Of a DNA stretch of 64,000 bases, positions 24,808 through 35,710 are shown one piece after another. Position 1 is the first letter of the stretch; every line of letters begins with the position of its first letter. The translations under genes were made by a program, and so were the position numbers. This DNA is from Ophiostoma sp. CBS 140.51 (Eukaryota; Ascomycota; Sordariomycetes; Ophiostomatales; Ophiostomataceae): positions 1-64,000 of the forward strand of contig JANSLP010000013.1 of the NCBI GenBank assembly GCA_029298735.1. Reading direction: 5' to 3'. Under the pieces are notes generated by a model. The model saw only the letters and a list, made by a program, of their open reading frames with translations, did not search any database and had not been told where the DNA came from.

Positions 24808-27520
24808 CCCATTCTCAACTAGGGATGTCGTTGCCACTGGAGCCATACTTTTTGACTGTGTTCGGACGCTAGATGTTTTGTGTGGCAGAGCCCTGGGGAA
24901 ACGACAAGGGTCAAGAATGGAGAAGAAAAGACGAAGGAGCCAAGGAACACCATGACTTTGACCCCTTGCTACCGTTTTGTCCAAGAAAAAAGACCAGCCT
25001 TCCTAGGCGTCGATCAACAACGCTCGAGCAGTCGTCTGTTCTCTCTGCGAACAGTGTTGCGCAACGCACCAGCTGTCCCTCTTGTCGGGGCGTTGGTTTG
25101 ATGCTCAAAAAAGCTATGAAAATCGCTTAGTGTATCCGCATGCGAAGCATCGTGCAAGCGAAAGAGCTAGAGGCAGCCAAGGAAGGTGCACGGCTTTCTG
25201 CAAAATGGCTTACCATACATGCGGCACGGCGCGCACGCGAGACGCACACGGTCCGCTTCCCCCCAACAGCCAAAAAGAGCCGGACTGTCTTATGTGCCTC
25301 TTTGCATACTTGTATTCCGTGCATACAAGCGACAGCGAGGCTTTTGTTTTCCCGGATCTTGTTTTAGTTGCTTTGCTTCTTGCCACTGAACATGTAGCAC
25401 TGACTCTGCACGGACCGGTCCAAGGGTCTTTGGTTATCACTGGATAATAGAGGGAGAGAGAAAGAGAAAACCGGAGTCAGCGACATCCTGCATTATGACA
25501 TGAAGAATAAGAAAATAACAATCGATATTCAGACAAGCCTCATGTTCGCCTCGTTTCGCCTCCTTGCTGTTTACCCCTTTCCCAGCCGTTGACCGTGGGG
25601 GCACATTGTCGGTGCAAAGAAATAGCTATCTAGTTAGACTTCACCGTCTCTTCGCCGCCCATGACACATTCATATTTACATCGGGAGGTTGCGTATGATA
25701 TACCGTGATGTATTACGAAATATGTATTCCTTGTCGTTCTCGCGTTGCATGATGACTGACACATGGTCGTATTCTTGACCGTCTTTTGATGTCTTCCCAC
25801 CACACTCTCATGAGACCCCCAAATGCAGCCGGGAAGGCCCATGATATGAGAAGAACGTTGGCATATGACTGGCTTTATTTCCCTTACAAATCCATTGTTT
25901 CGGATTGGCTTTCTTGAGGTCTGGGAGACAAGGTGCGTCGTCGTGAATATAACCCAGACTGATATGTTGGGCTGTTGGGTTTGGACCCCACAAGCTGCGC
26001 GACATTTAAAGCGTTTTGAGGGGTAATGAAGTGGGCAAGAAGAATAATAATATAATCCACCGTTATTGAAGTCGTAGATATCATTTATTGCGTTGTTTGA
26101 TCTTATTTGATTTTTGGTTCTTTTGGAATGTTTAATCAGACCAAAGCATAATTGACAAAAAACCCTTGGCGAAAAAAGAAGGAAAAGTAAAAGCAAGACA
26201 AAATTTACAAACGAAAAAGCTTCAAAAAATATCATGCATAATGAGATAAAGTCACAAGCGGAAAAAAGAGCGGCGTTTTTTGATGATAAAAAGTGCACCA
26301 AAGGAAGGTGCCGATGCCTCTAGACACAATTGCCGCTTTAGGAAAGAGACGTGGGAGAAAAGCGTGGGATGCAGGCGCGGATGGCGGGCAAGGGCGGGAA
26401 GCGGGCAGGCGCGATGGGACGACATATGGCAACCCATTTTGATGCCTTTTTTCCTTCTGCAGGTAATCGCTCACCATTTGATATTCTCGGAGGTTGCGTC
26501 ATTTTCCTGTCGACTTTCTTCAACACCATGATCCCTTCTCACGTGCACAATCGCGCGCATTTTCCTCGTGGACATTAGACAACAAAGTCACAATAGCCAG
26601 TCCGTGGCTCGGTTCGGGACTGTGGGCCGGAGTTTTGCCGGAGAATTGAAGAGAGAAGGCGACGAAGGAATTGCGCACTTCTAGCGACGAGAAACTCGCC
26701 AGCGATAGAGGCCAATATCCAACAAGAACGAAGGACATCAGGCCATGACCGTTGGCCGCTGGGAAAAGAGAGAGCGAGAGAGAGAAAGTTGCTCACCGAA
26801 AACAGCTTGGCGATGCCGGATCTGAGGGCCGCTTCCCGGGGCAGATATGTGATTCTCATAGCCCGCTCTCTCCATTTCTGCCCGCCGAGGCTTCACGAAG
26901 ACGGCCCGGACTTATGGGCATGCCGTTGGTTTTTATGTTTAACGATAAATGCTCTATCTTGCTTCGACTTTTGCCCCAAAAGAGGGGAACAGAACGCGGC
27001 GCAAATCTCAAGATCGACGACGACGAGGGGCATGAGGAATTGGAGAATGCAAGTGCTGGCCGCGTCTCAAGTGCCAAAGTTAAAGACAAGTTAAACCAGC
27101 TCTCCCCTACTCCGCGGCTCGGATTTGCGATCAAGCTTGCGAAGGCGGCTTTTCTAGGCCTTTTCTGTCGTATTTTGCAACATTTAGCAGCATTGTGGAC
27201 TCCTTTCTGCTCAAAGAATCCTTGAATTCAGCCGGTATCTTGCGCTAAATTGCCAGGTGGGACCGGGCTAGCATCGAGGGCAGACGAAACAGCCAGGTCA
27301 AGCTCTTTATATAGATGGAGAGGTCGGACCTTGACGGACAGAAAAAAACAGGAGGACAAAGAAGAAAGGTACAAGAAACACGGAAAAAGAGAAGGACTTG
27401 ACGACGAGACGACTGGACTACGACCCCGAGACTCCTCAGCCGACGACGATATCTTTCTTTTCCCCCTCCAAGACACAGCACAGCTCCATTACAAAAAGCT
27501 ACCCCATCTTCGGCGTAGCA
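24808..27520. other. Gene-free region, last part, and SMP-30 gene promoter
   Basis: No supportable gene. 26030-26290 is AT-rich. The last few hundred bases before 27521 should be the leader and promoter of the SMP-30-like gene; a TATATAGA-like word lies near 27308 (TTTATATAGATGG), about 210 bp upstream of its ATG. A 157-codon plus-strand frame at 26752-27225 does not begin with ATG-supported context and shows no domain. Confidence 0.45.
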
Positions 27521-28543
27521 ATGGCCGACAACAACGTCCAGGTCTGGGAGGTCACAGAGCCGTACCTCGACCTCCACTGCCTGCTCGGCGAGGGTCCCTT
27601 TTACGAGGAGGCCACACACAGCCTGCGCTTCGTCGACATCCGCCAGAAGCGCATCCACACTGTCGACCTGGCCGCAGGACCCTCGTCGCTGAACACGCTC
27701 GAGCTGGACTCGACTGTCTCGGTTACGGGCGATATCGAGGGCATTGACCCCCGCGAGAAGATTGTCGTGGGCCTCAAATACGGCCTGGCCGTGCTTGATC
27801 GCAAGACGGGCCAGTACGAGTACCTGCAGCGCTTCAGCAACAGCGCCGACGTCACCAAGAGTAGCAAACCCGTCGACTATGAGCGCATCCGCGGCAACGA
27901 CGGCGCGGCCGACCCGCACGGCCGGTTCTGGCTGGGCTCCATGACCGACTTTAACCTGGGCGACTTCCAGCCAGAGGGTACGCACAAGCTCTGTGTACGA
28001 CGTAGGAACATGGCTTATTCATGAATGCATTCTGACTTTTTAGGCGCCCTGTTTGTTGTCGATGCCGGCGGCAAGGCCAGCACGCTGATCCGCCCTGATC
28101 TGACCATTCCCAATGCACTGGGCTTCTCCCCGGACAACCGCACCATGTACTTCACTCACACTGTCGACAACGCCGTCTACGCTTTCGACTACGACCCGAC
28201 CAGCGGCGACCTCTCCAACGAGCGCGTCCTCTACAAGCACACCGGGCCCGGCTCGCCTGATGGCTTCCGTGTCGACGTTGAGGGAAACATCTGGCACGCC
28301 TTCTACGGCTCAGCTCAGGTCCTCAAGATCTCGCACAAGGACGGTAGCATCCTCGGTGAGATCCGCCTGCCCACAAACAACATTACCTGCACACAGTTTG
28401 TTGGCACTGAGCTGTTTATTACGACGGCGGCCGACGAGGAGGGCGAGGGCGGCGAGACGAGCAAGAAGTACGGTGGTGCAGTCTTCCGTGTGGATGTTGG
28501 CGTCAAGGGCCAGCCGCTCTTCAAGTACAAGCTCAACGCATGA
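27521..28543 (+). CDS. SMP-30/gluconolactonase/regucalcin-like protein
   Basis: Two exons, 27521-27977 and 28044-28543, 318 aa, close to the usual ~300 aa of the family. The ATG at 27521 (MADNNVQVW) is the first ATG in frame. Six-bladed beta-propeller landmarks are present: LLGEGPFYEE with the metal-binding Glu near residue 21, RFVDI, GNDGAADPHGRFWLGSM in the middle, IPNALGFSPDNRTMYFTHT with an Asn and Asp typical of the metal site, and PDGFRVDVEGNIW near the C-terminus. Family members hydrolyse sugar lactones such as gluconolactone, using a divalent metal; the substrate here is not readable. No signal peptide, so probably cytosolic. The 66-bp intron has GTACGC, a CTGAC branch site and TTTTAG. 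It sits alone between two gene-poor stretches. Confidence 0.92.
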
Positions 28544-28660
28544 GCGATATTGCGATGTCTGTTTTGACTTGTGCATAGCTTCAAGGTAGAAAGCGATAAA
28601 TTAAAAATAATGACACGCTAAGACTATTCTTGTTTTGATGTTCGCCTTGTTCCTAATTTT

Positions 28661-28692
28661 TTGATGTCTTAATGTCTTGATGTCTTGACGTC
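28661..28692 (+). repeat. 8-bp tandem repeat (TTGATGTC)
   Basis: Four head-to-tail units: TTGATGTC, TTAATGTC, TTGATGTC, TTGACGTC. Just downstream of the SMP-30 stop, so possibly in its 3' UTR. Confidence 0.9.
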
Positions 28693-29463
28693 TTTGCCGC
28701 TTCCTTGGCCGAAAGTGCATGAGCCAACAGACAATTGGGCATCACTGCATCGACATTGTTGTCGATGTGTTTGCATATCTGCATGTCTGCAATGCAGAGC
28801 ACGTGCAGATGGAGAAGAACCTGATATCACTATACTTCTGTCAGCCATAATAAAATATTACAGAGCTTATAAAAGTACTGTATTTCGGCAAGGCCAGAAT
28901 AAGAAGTCAACGATATTTGCGCCTTTCGAGTCCGAAGCTGGCGATGGGAATGTAGATACAGCTCAAGTTATGGCCTTGCGGAACCTGAGAACAAACAAAG
29001 CATGATGACCACAGGATTTGCCAGGCATACCGCGCCGTTACATAGACACCCTCCACCACTACACCCTTTGCATATGGAGTGGGACGCGTCTGGAAAATCA
29101 CCGACTGGACAATGAAGTAAGTATTGGAGGGTATTGCGTATGGTTGGATAGCGACGCTTCAAATCCATCGCATATCCAAGGTAAATATTTGACGTCCCGT
29201 TTTCTGCAATGGAGAACTGTTGTGTTGGATGTATTTGTCTTTCCCTCGAATTTGGGTAGGATGACTTGGCAAAGCTGTTGGATGAAGCGCCTCACCACAT
29301 ATCACGGAAAAATAACGCGAAGGAGACGGCATCAAAGAGGGTCTTCTGGCATCAAACAGGTAAGGAGATCGTACAAACTAGGTCATCTGTCATCCACAAC
29401 ATCCACACGATCTATCGTAGGCCCGCGTCATAGGTCGTCATTGCATCGAAGGGAAAGTCAGCA

Positions 29464-29820
29464 TCACCATCTCGAAATGAGGCAAGAGCGGATCACTTCG
29501 TGTAAAATAAGCAATAACGTATTTGTTGTAACAGTGGACGCCTCCGTGAAGGAAGAATATGCCACCTTGACGACGCTATTCGCTGCCTGAGGGAGATGGG
29601 CGGTAATACGTATAATGAGCGCCCTTGGAACCTGGTTTGGTACTACCACCACATCAGATCTCGCCTCAAAATACGGAGCATATATGCCACGCTCAGGAGT
29701 AGCCATCTCCCATAATGACTGCCCAGCTCCCTCCGCAAGAATCCATCCTATCCCATACTCCGGAGGCCGGCTTGGTTGGCCACTCATAATAAAATACACG
29801 GGGGTTTGCCACCCCTTCAT
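29464..29820 (-). CDS. Doubtful small ORF, no recognised family
   Basis: A 118-codon frame with a true ATG at 29820 (MKGWQTPVYFIMSGQPSRP). Its amino-acid composition is more even than that of most shadow frames nearby (for example PERGIYAPYFEARSD and VVVVPNQVPRALIIRI). No domain, signal peptide or intron is apparent. It may be a small real gene, a relic, or chance; I lean to chance. Confidence 0.2.
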   Translation of the reverse strand: MKGWQTPVYFIMSGQPSRPPEYGIGWILAEGAGQSLWEMATPERGIYAPYFEARSDVVVVPNQVPRALIIRITAHLPQAANSVVKVAYSSFTEASTVTTNTLLLILHEVIRSCLISRW

Positions 29821-30590
29821 CTCTACTCCTCATTTTGTCACCTGTCATCTCTCAGGCAGGGAGGCAGTCTATATACAAATACACCACGCGCTCGTACTGT
29901 GCACTTCGCTGTCTAAAAAAAAAAACGGAGAATACACACAAGTGGCAGGAAACTTGGCTGCGTACCCTGTCAAGGCTCAGAAGTGTAGGATGTGCGTAGT
30001 AGGTGCCTGGATCTCTTTGATTATTTCCATGATGGCCGAGTAGCCTCAGGGTTCTCGGTGAACCGTTTGCGTCGTGAAAACTATCTTTATCGACCGATAC
30101 GGGTTATCTAACCTATATCACAGCACACGCAGTAATATACCGGAAGCCTTCCCCGTCCTCATCGCCATTCTTATTTCCTCCTGTTATGAATCACATGATG
30201 AAAATTCATGCGAGTTTTGTGTGGGGGAGCAGTCCCTTGTTCCCTCGAATAAATTATCCGACGTGTTTGCATGGTGAATAAGAAAAGATGAATGAGACAA
30301 AAACGGATGTAGTTATTCAGGGGATGGGTGTATGTGCTGTCTACGAAGTAAGGGTAGGGGGAAAGGATGCGCAGCTTTTGGTTGTCATAAGGGGCTATCA
30401 CAAAATCAAAACACAACACGATCCTATTACCGTTACCGGACCAAACAATTAGAGGAAAAAAGGGAGTGGGAAGCTCGAAAATAGAATGATGAGAACTGTC
30501 GGTTTTCAGAGAGTTTGAATAGATGATTCAGTAAACTACAGATGTGTGAGAACGTATTTTCTTGGCCGACTGACGGACAAACTGTTGGAC

Positions 30591-30622
30591 TTTGCTCTTT
30601 TGCTCTTTTGCTCTTTTGCTGT
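30591..30622 (+). repeat. 8-bp tandem repeat (TTTGCTCT)
   Basis: Four head-to-tail TTTGCTCT units, the last ending in TTTGCTGT. Confidence 0.9.
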
Positions 30623-31885
30623 CTGACAAGGGGCGTGACCAGGGCCAGGGCCGAAACCGTTGGAAATATGAACATAAACAACCAGGGGCTCCACAGCCAA
30701 AGCGACGCCGCAACACGCCTGCATGGGATATTTGGCTCTGCTATTATCTGCCCTTCCATGCCAGGGCGACAGACAGATGTCAGAAGCAAGACAACAGGCT
30801 TTCAGAAACTCTCTCTCAGAAAAAAGGTGACAATCTTGGAGAATGGCCACTGCCAGTATTAGATGCCACCCAGAAATATCAGGTGTCCGCCAGCCAACTC
30901 GACCACCCTCAAAGTTGAGTCAAAGTTTGGTACGCCAGAGAGCCTGACCCAACCTTGACCAACTTCTCCTCCTCCTGCCCTCCCACCCTACCATTCTCTC
31001 ATTTGATACCTTGTGCCTTTCGGAGTAAGACTACCCTTTGAAAAAGTGCTAAAGTGTGTGCAGCGACAGGACCCTCTTGTTCTGGAACCTACGAAACGGT
31101 CAAGAAAGGAAATGATTAATGAAATGACGGCCCTCCTTGCCATCTTTTTTGTGCTCCCCTACCTGTTGTTCTCCACAGCTACCGTATTCCGAGACGAGAG
31201 CAAGGGGTTTCCGTTACATAGCATTCTTGTTTTGGGGCCGGCATCACATCTGTAAAAAAAATCAATTTGAAAGTGTCGCCTTGGGCACCGCCAGCCCCAG
31301 CGTGATCAAATCTACGTTGTATGTACTCCATACGTTCGAACCTATCATAGTACCGTCATTACGTTTGAGTAGGTGGCTGGAGTGGGCATGCCTCCGTGTC
31401 GTCAGCTGTCGAAACTCACAATCTGGACAAAGGAGCGTTATGAGAGATGAGGGCCACAAAAGCAAATGAAAGGTTGACACCACTGGCTATGGAGAAAAAC
31501 AAATATGCCGAGTCTATTACACCTCCACTTTTCGATGGAGAGAACCAGATTTTGGTCTTATTTTTCGATGGACAAGTCCACGGAGGGACGTGGTGATCGG
31601 TACTATTTTCAAGGGTATCTACAAGTAATATAGCAGGGGAGATCGTAGATAGTGGACAGCATATGGAGCATCACGGTGATTGGGAGGACTGTAAGTAGGG
31701 AAAAAGAAAAAAAGGTATCGTTGATGTATCTAGTTGGTTACTAGTAGTAAAGACAAGTTATGGCTGCGCCGTTCCGTTTCCCAAAATAACAAAAGAAAAA
31801 TTAAACCAAAATAAATCAAATCTACTAAGGACGAGGACACTCGGTGTGTTCATGTGGATTAAAGCTTTCTAGAACAGTGGGCCGC

Positions 31886-34456
31886 TTACAACCGGATCCG
31901 ACCATCGTTGCCTCCGAACCATCGTCGGATGCCGTTGTCATTTCCTGAATCCGGTGTATTCCTGCTGCTGCCGGCCTCGTCGTTGTTGCCGGACATCCAC
32001 TTGGGCTTCTTGAAGCCCTGGCCGATCTCCTGGAACCACTTGGGCGCCTCGATCGTGTCCATGGTGTTCTTCATGCGGTGGCCAAGCTGCTGGAAGATGT
32101 TGTCGTCTTCGTCCTCTTCGTCGTAGAACGGCTGGTGTTGCTGATGCTGGTTCTGTCTCCGACCACTGGACGAGGAAGCACCGCCCGCAGCACCGAGCGT
32201 TCGTGTACGTGCACTAGGCGCAGCTGGGAGAATACCCGAGCTAGACGGTGACACGGCAAATGGCGTCGTGGGGTTAGCACCTTCAGATGACGACAGGATG
32301 TCCTCCGGATCGTCCTCGTATGCGTTGCGACGTCCACCAGGGACGACCATGACGGGACCGTGACGGCCACCTGCCTCTGCACCGCCGCCAAGACGACCTG
32401 CAGCCTCGAGGCGGTGCTGGCGAATTGATGTGCCGTTGAGCTCGCGCTCCATCAAATCACGGCCCTCGCGCCACGAGCCAGTGCCGTAGTTGCGCAGGTT
32501 GCCGCCTTCGTAGTCGTCATCCTCTTCGTCGTCGACCCCGCCAAACTCGGCGCCGTAGCCAAAGAAGCGCCGCACGCGGCCATAGAGGCCAAACAGAGTG
32601 GCCAGGACGGGAAACAGGATGAAAGTGGGCAACAGGTAATCGAACCAGGTACCCAGACGCGTAAAGGTAATTAAGCGACCCAAGAAGTTGAAGAACACAG
32701 TCTTGTTGTAGATGCTTGAAGACAAGAACGTCATGAAGTTGTACGACAGCGGGACACTGAGGCGCGCAACCTGGGACGCGTACCAGAATGCTGACTCGTG
32801 GGCCGTGTTGCGCTTGACGAGCGCGCGGCCGCGCCACACCTTGACCTCAGTGATGGACGTCAGGGCCGCCGTGCACATGTAGAGAATCCAGCCTGTGGCA
32901 ATGAGCTGGCCGGCGAAGCCCACCTGACCCTTGTCGCCAGTCCAGTGGTGAACAACGGTTATACGGATAATAGACGCTTCGGGCAGTGCTGCCTTGACCA
33001 GTTCCGACCAGACGATGCAAGCCGAAGCAAGAGCCAGGATCACGCCGAACAGCATGCGCGAGAAGGGCACAATGTGGTAGTAGACGAGGTAGCGCTGGTA
33101 GGGTGAGAGGATGGACACGCGGTCCCAGAGGGTATCAGTGGCCTTGGGCTTCGGGAGCTCGAGTTTCTTTTGGCTGGCCGAGTTGAGGACGGCCTGCGTC
33201 TCCGAGTACCGCTGCAAGTGTTCGCTCCACTCGCTGGCGTACCGAGAGCGGGCGTGGCGCGCACGGACAAGACGCCGTGTCAAATCGGCCATGTACTTCT
33301 TGGTGATGACCGTCGGGACGATGCGGTCGTCGGCAGAGGCTGCAGATGTGCGCGAGGCGATCCCCGTGCCACCCGACCGCGAACCGCTGTCGGCAAGGCT
33401 GACGCCCTCGTTGAGCTCCTCAATCCACTCGCGGTAGTCGAGCGCAGAGCCAGTCTTGCGCTGGCCGAGCTCGACGACCTGCAACTCAATTTCCTCTAGA
33501 TCCATCTCCGACTCCTCTAGTTTCTCGTATAGCTTTGGTGCCTGGCTCTGCAGGCGGCGGAGGCGGCGGCTCGGGGTGGCCGTACGGATAAGGCGGCGTG
33601 GGATGGCGACGAGACCGTGGCCCATGAGGTAGATGGCGAGGATTAAACCCCAGACGTAGGCTAAAGCCATAACGAGACCCTTGATGGAGTCGACGGAGAA
33701 GCCGTACATGACGATGACGTACGCCAGGCCAATGATGCCACTGCCAAAGACCATGACATGGTACTGGGCGTTGGAGCGGAGGGAGTAGAGGATGCGGTCC
33801 TTGGGCGTGCGGTAGCCAGCATCCGAGTATTCGGCGAGGATAGGAAGGATGAACCTAGGAGGGAAAAAAGCGGAAAACGTTAGTAAACATGGCCGAGATA
33901 AGAACGCCACCGAAGGGACGCCAGAACGAAGGATCCAGCAAAGACGGAAATGAAGACAAATTCAACGATCTCGAAAGAAGAAGAGGCAAAGAAGCCGATG
34001 CATAAAGCAAGCAAGCCCGGGCACTCCGGGTGAGGCAAAAACGCACCACGTCAAGACAAAGGTCAGCCAGTAGGTGATGCGCCAGGACACGCGCAGAACG
34101 GTCTGGGGCAGCCAGATGCCGCGCGTAGCCTCATCGTCGGTCTGCGCACTAGAGGCAAGGTCGATGGGGACGAGGAGGACGATGTTGGCGGGCAAGAACA
34201 GGGCGAAGAAGACGGGGACGATGAGGTAGGCCGGCGTTGATCGCAGAGGAAGATAGTATCTCAGGATTTGAAGAGTAATGAGAGCGAAGATGAGCATGGC
34301 GATGCTGACGAAGATCTCGGACTTGACGGGGTTCGAAGCCTCGAGACTAGTGAGCGACGATGCCAGAAAGGCAGCCGACGATGCTGCGGCGCCATCGCCA
34401 TGGACATCGTTGACATCGACGTTGAGGGCCGCAGCCGCGCGGGCAATTAGTGACAT
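31886..34456 (-). CDS. LMBR1-like multi-pass membrane protein
   Basis: Two exons, 34456-34047 and 33854-31886, 792 aa. The ATG at 34456 gives MSLIARAAAALN; upstream in-frame sequence looks like leader. About nine membrane segments are visible: three in the N-terminal 140 residues (around IFVSIAMLIFALITLQIL, YLIVPVFFALFLPANIVLL, WLTFVLTWFILPIL), two more before a charged coiled-coil loop of about 190 residues (PSRRLRRLQSQAPKLYEKLEE...), then four near residues 350-520. The tail is long, cytosolic, and rich in Asp, Gly and Ser. This topology and the order of segments fit the LMBR1 family (lipocalin-receptor/LMBD1-related). The biochemical function of fungal members is not established here. The 192-bp intron is the longest recognised in the window and has GTGCGT and CCTAG ends. 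Confidence 0.85.
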
Positions 34457-35709
34457 GGCGGCCGACAGCGACAGGGGGGCGACAGCAGGCCGGCGCCCAT
34501 CGAATACGGGAGGGAGTGCGTGCAGTGATGAGAACACTTGCAGCCGTGTTGTGGAAGGTCGTCGAGTGTAGCGGGTAGAGTGAATGATGTTGATGTGGAA
34601 TTTGGTGATGATGTTGTCTTGGGAAGTCGTGTGAGAGATTGGAAAGGAAAGAGAGGAATGGAAGGCTACCAGATGGCAGATAGTGTGAGGCAAGGGCGGC
34701 GCTTGGGGCGCTGGGGCGTTACGACATTGGGTCCGCGTGGCGCCCTGTTTGAGCGAGCGATGCGCCCAGAAAGGCAGGCGAGGTGGGTCCTACCTTACAT
34801 AATATTGACAGCCTCCATTAGCAGCCAATGACGATGGCGGGCACACTGTCTGGCTTGCTCATTCATCAGCACAGATTTACTGTGGTCGATTCCACATACG
34901 ACGCCTGCAGGCTCCAGTGCAGGTGTTAAGTCCGCCTACGGCTTAGCGGGCTCTAGGGCTGTCTTGAAGCGGGAAGAGCGATGATGGCATCAAAATCACA
35001 GTACATGCTTGCCACATGGAAAGGAGCAAGGTAGAGTCAGGCTCTGCTCATGTCAGCCGTTCTTTCTCTTTTCAGTGTCTTATCCAGTCGCTCTTGCCAG
35101 CCGCCGTCTTGGCCTTCCTCTCCGACGTATTAGTCGTCAGACCAGTAAGGCGGCTCCGTTCGAGACGGAATCACATAAGCCGGGGCAGACACCGACAGAC
35201 GCCGACAGGATTGTCGATCAAAGAAAGGCAACGAGACGATATCATTATTAAGTAAATCTTGCATTGCAGGGTAGGCAAAAGGCTACACGCAATGCATCTC
35301 ACTCTCACAAGCGATGCCTTCCTATTTAGTCAAAATATGGAAGTTGCAACCGCTGCAACTGAGGGGGCAAGTGCGATTCATGCACGAAGGGCGACCCCCA
35401 CAGGAAAGGCTGGCGTTTTGGCAGGCACGACTGACCACTAAATTCCTGCTTTCGTAAGGTGTTCCGGGCTTTAGTCTGCCCTAGCGAGCCGGGCTCGAGA
35501 GACATTGGCAGGCACAGCTCTGGTCTGTTGGAGCTACCACACCAGCTTGCATTCTCATGGAAGGAAAGAAGGAAGGGCGCACTTGCATGTTGTATCGCTC
35601 CGTGCTAGGTGACAAAGAAAGAGCCCAATTTGGACCGTGAATCGAGTCCGCCTCCCAGAACGATCTGAGCAAAGCAATTGGCAGATCTCTGGTCTCATCT
35701 GGGTATAAA
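34457..35709. other. Divergent promoter region
   Basis: 1.25 kb shared upstream region of the LMBR1-like gene (minus) and the aldehyde dehydrogenase gene (plus). No gene inside. No known regulator site can be assigned with confidence. A TATA-like element sits at the extreme right end. Confidence 0.5.
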
Positions 35710-35710
35710 A
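35704..35710 (+). promoter_or_regulatory. TATAAAA touching the first aldehyde dehydrogenase ATG
   Basis: TATAAAA, whose last A is the A of the ATG at 35710. If it acts as a TATA box, transcripts would start downstream and use the ATG at 35950 instead. It may equally be chance. Confidence 0.3.

Larger units (their letters stand above)
28544..31885. other. Gene-poor intergenic region
   Basis: About 3.3 kb between the convergent SMP-30 and LMBR1 genes, much longer than needed for two 3' UTRs. It holds two octamer tandem repeats (28661-28692 and 30591-30622) and one minus-strand frame of 118 codons (29820-29464). No known domain or RNA gene was seen. Confidence 0.5.

Noticed and set aside
24299..24955. 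218-codon open frame in the gene desert
   Set aside because: About a tenth of it is the AAAAAG microsatellite; the remainder has no domain or coding-like composition.
25630..26301. 223-codon minus-strand frame
   Set aside because: Low-complexity hydrophobic start in AT-rich DNA, no recognisable domain, no splice support.
26752..27225. 157-codon plus-strand frame upstream of the SMP-30 gene
   Set aside because: No recognisable domain and a composition like neighbouring chance frames.
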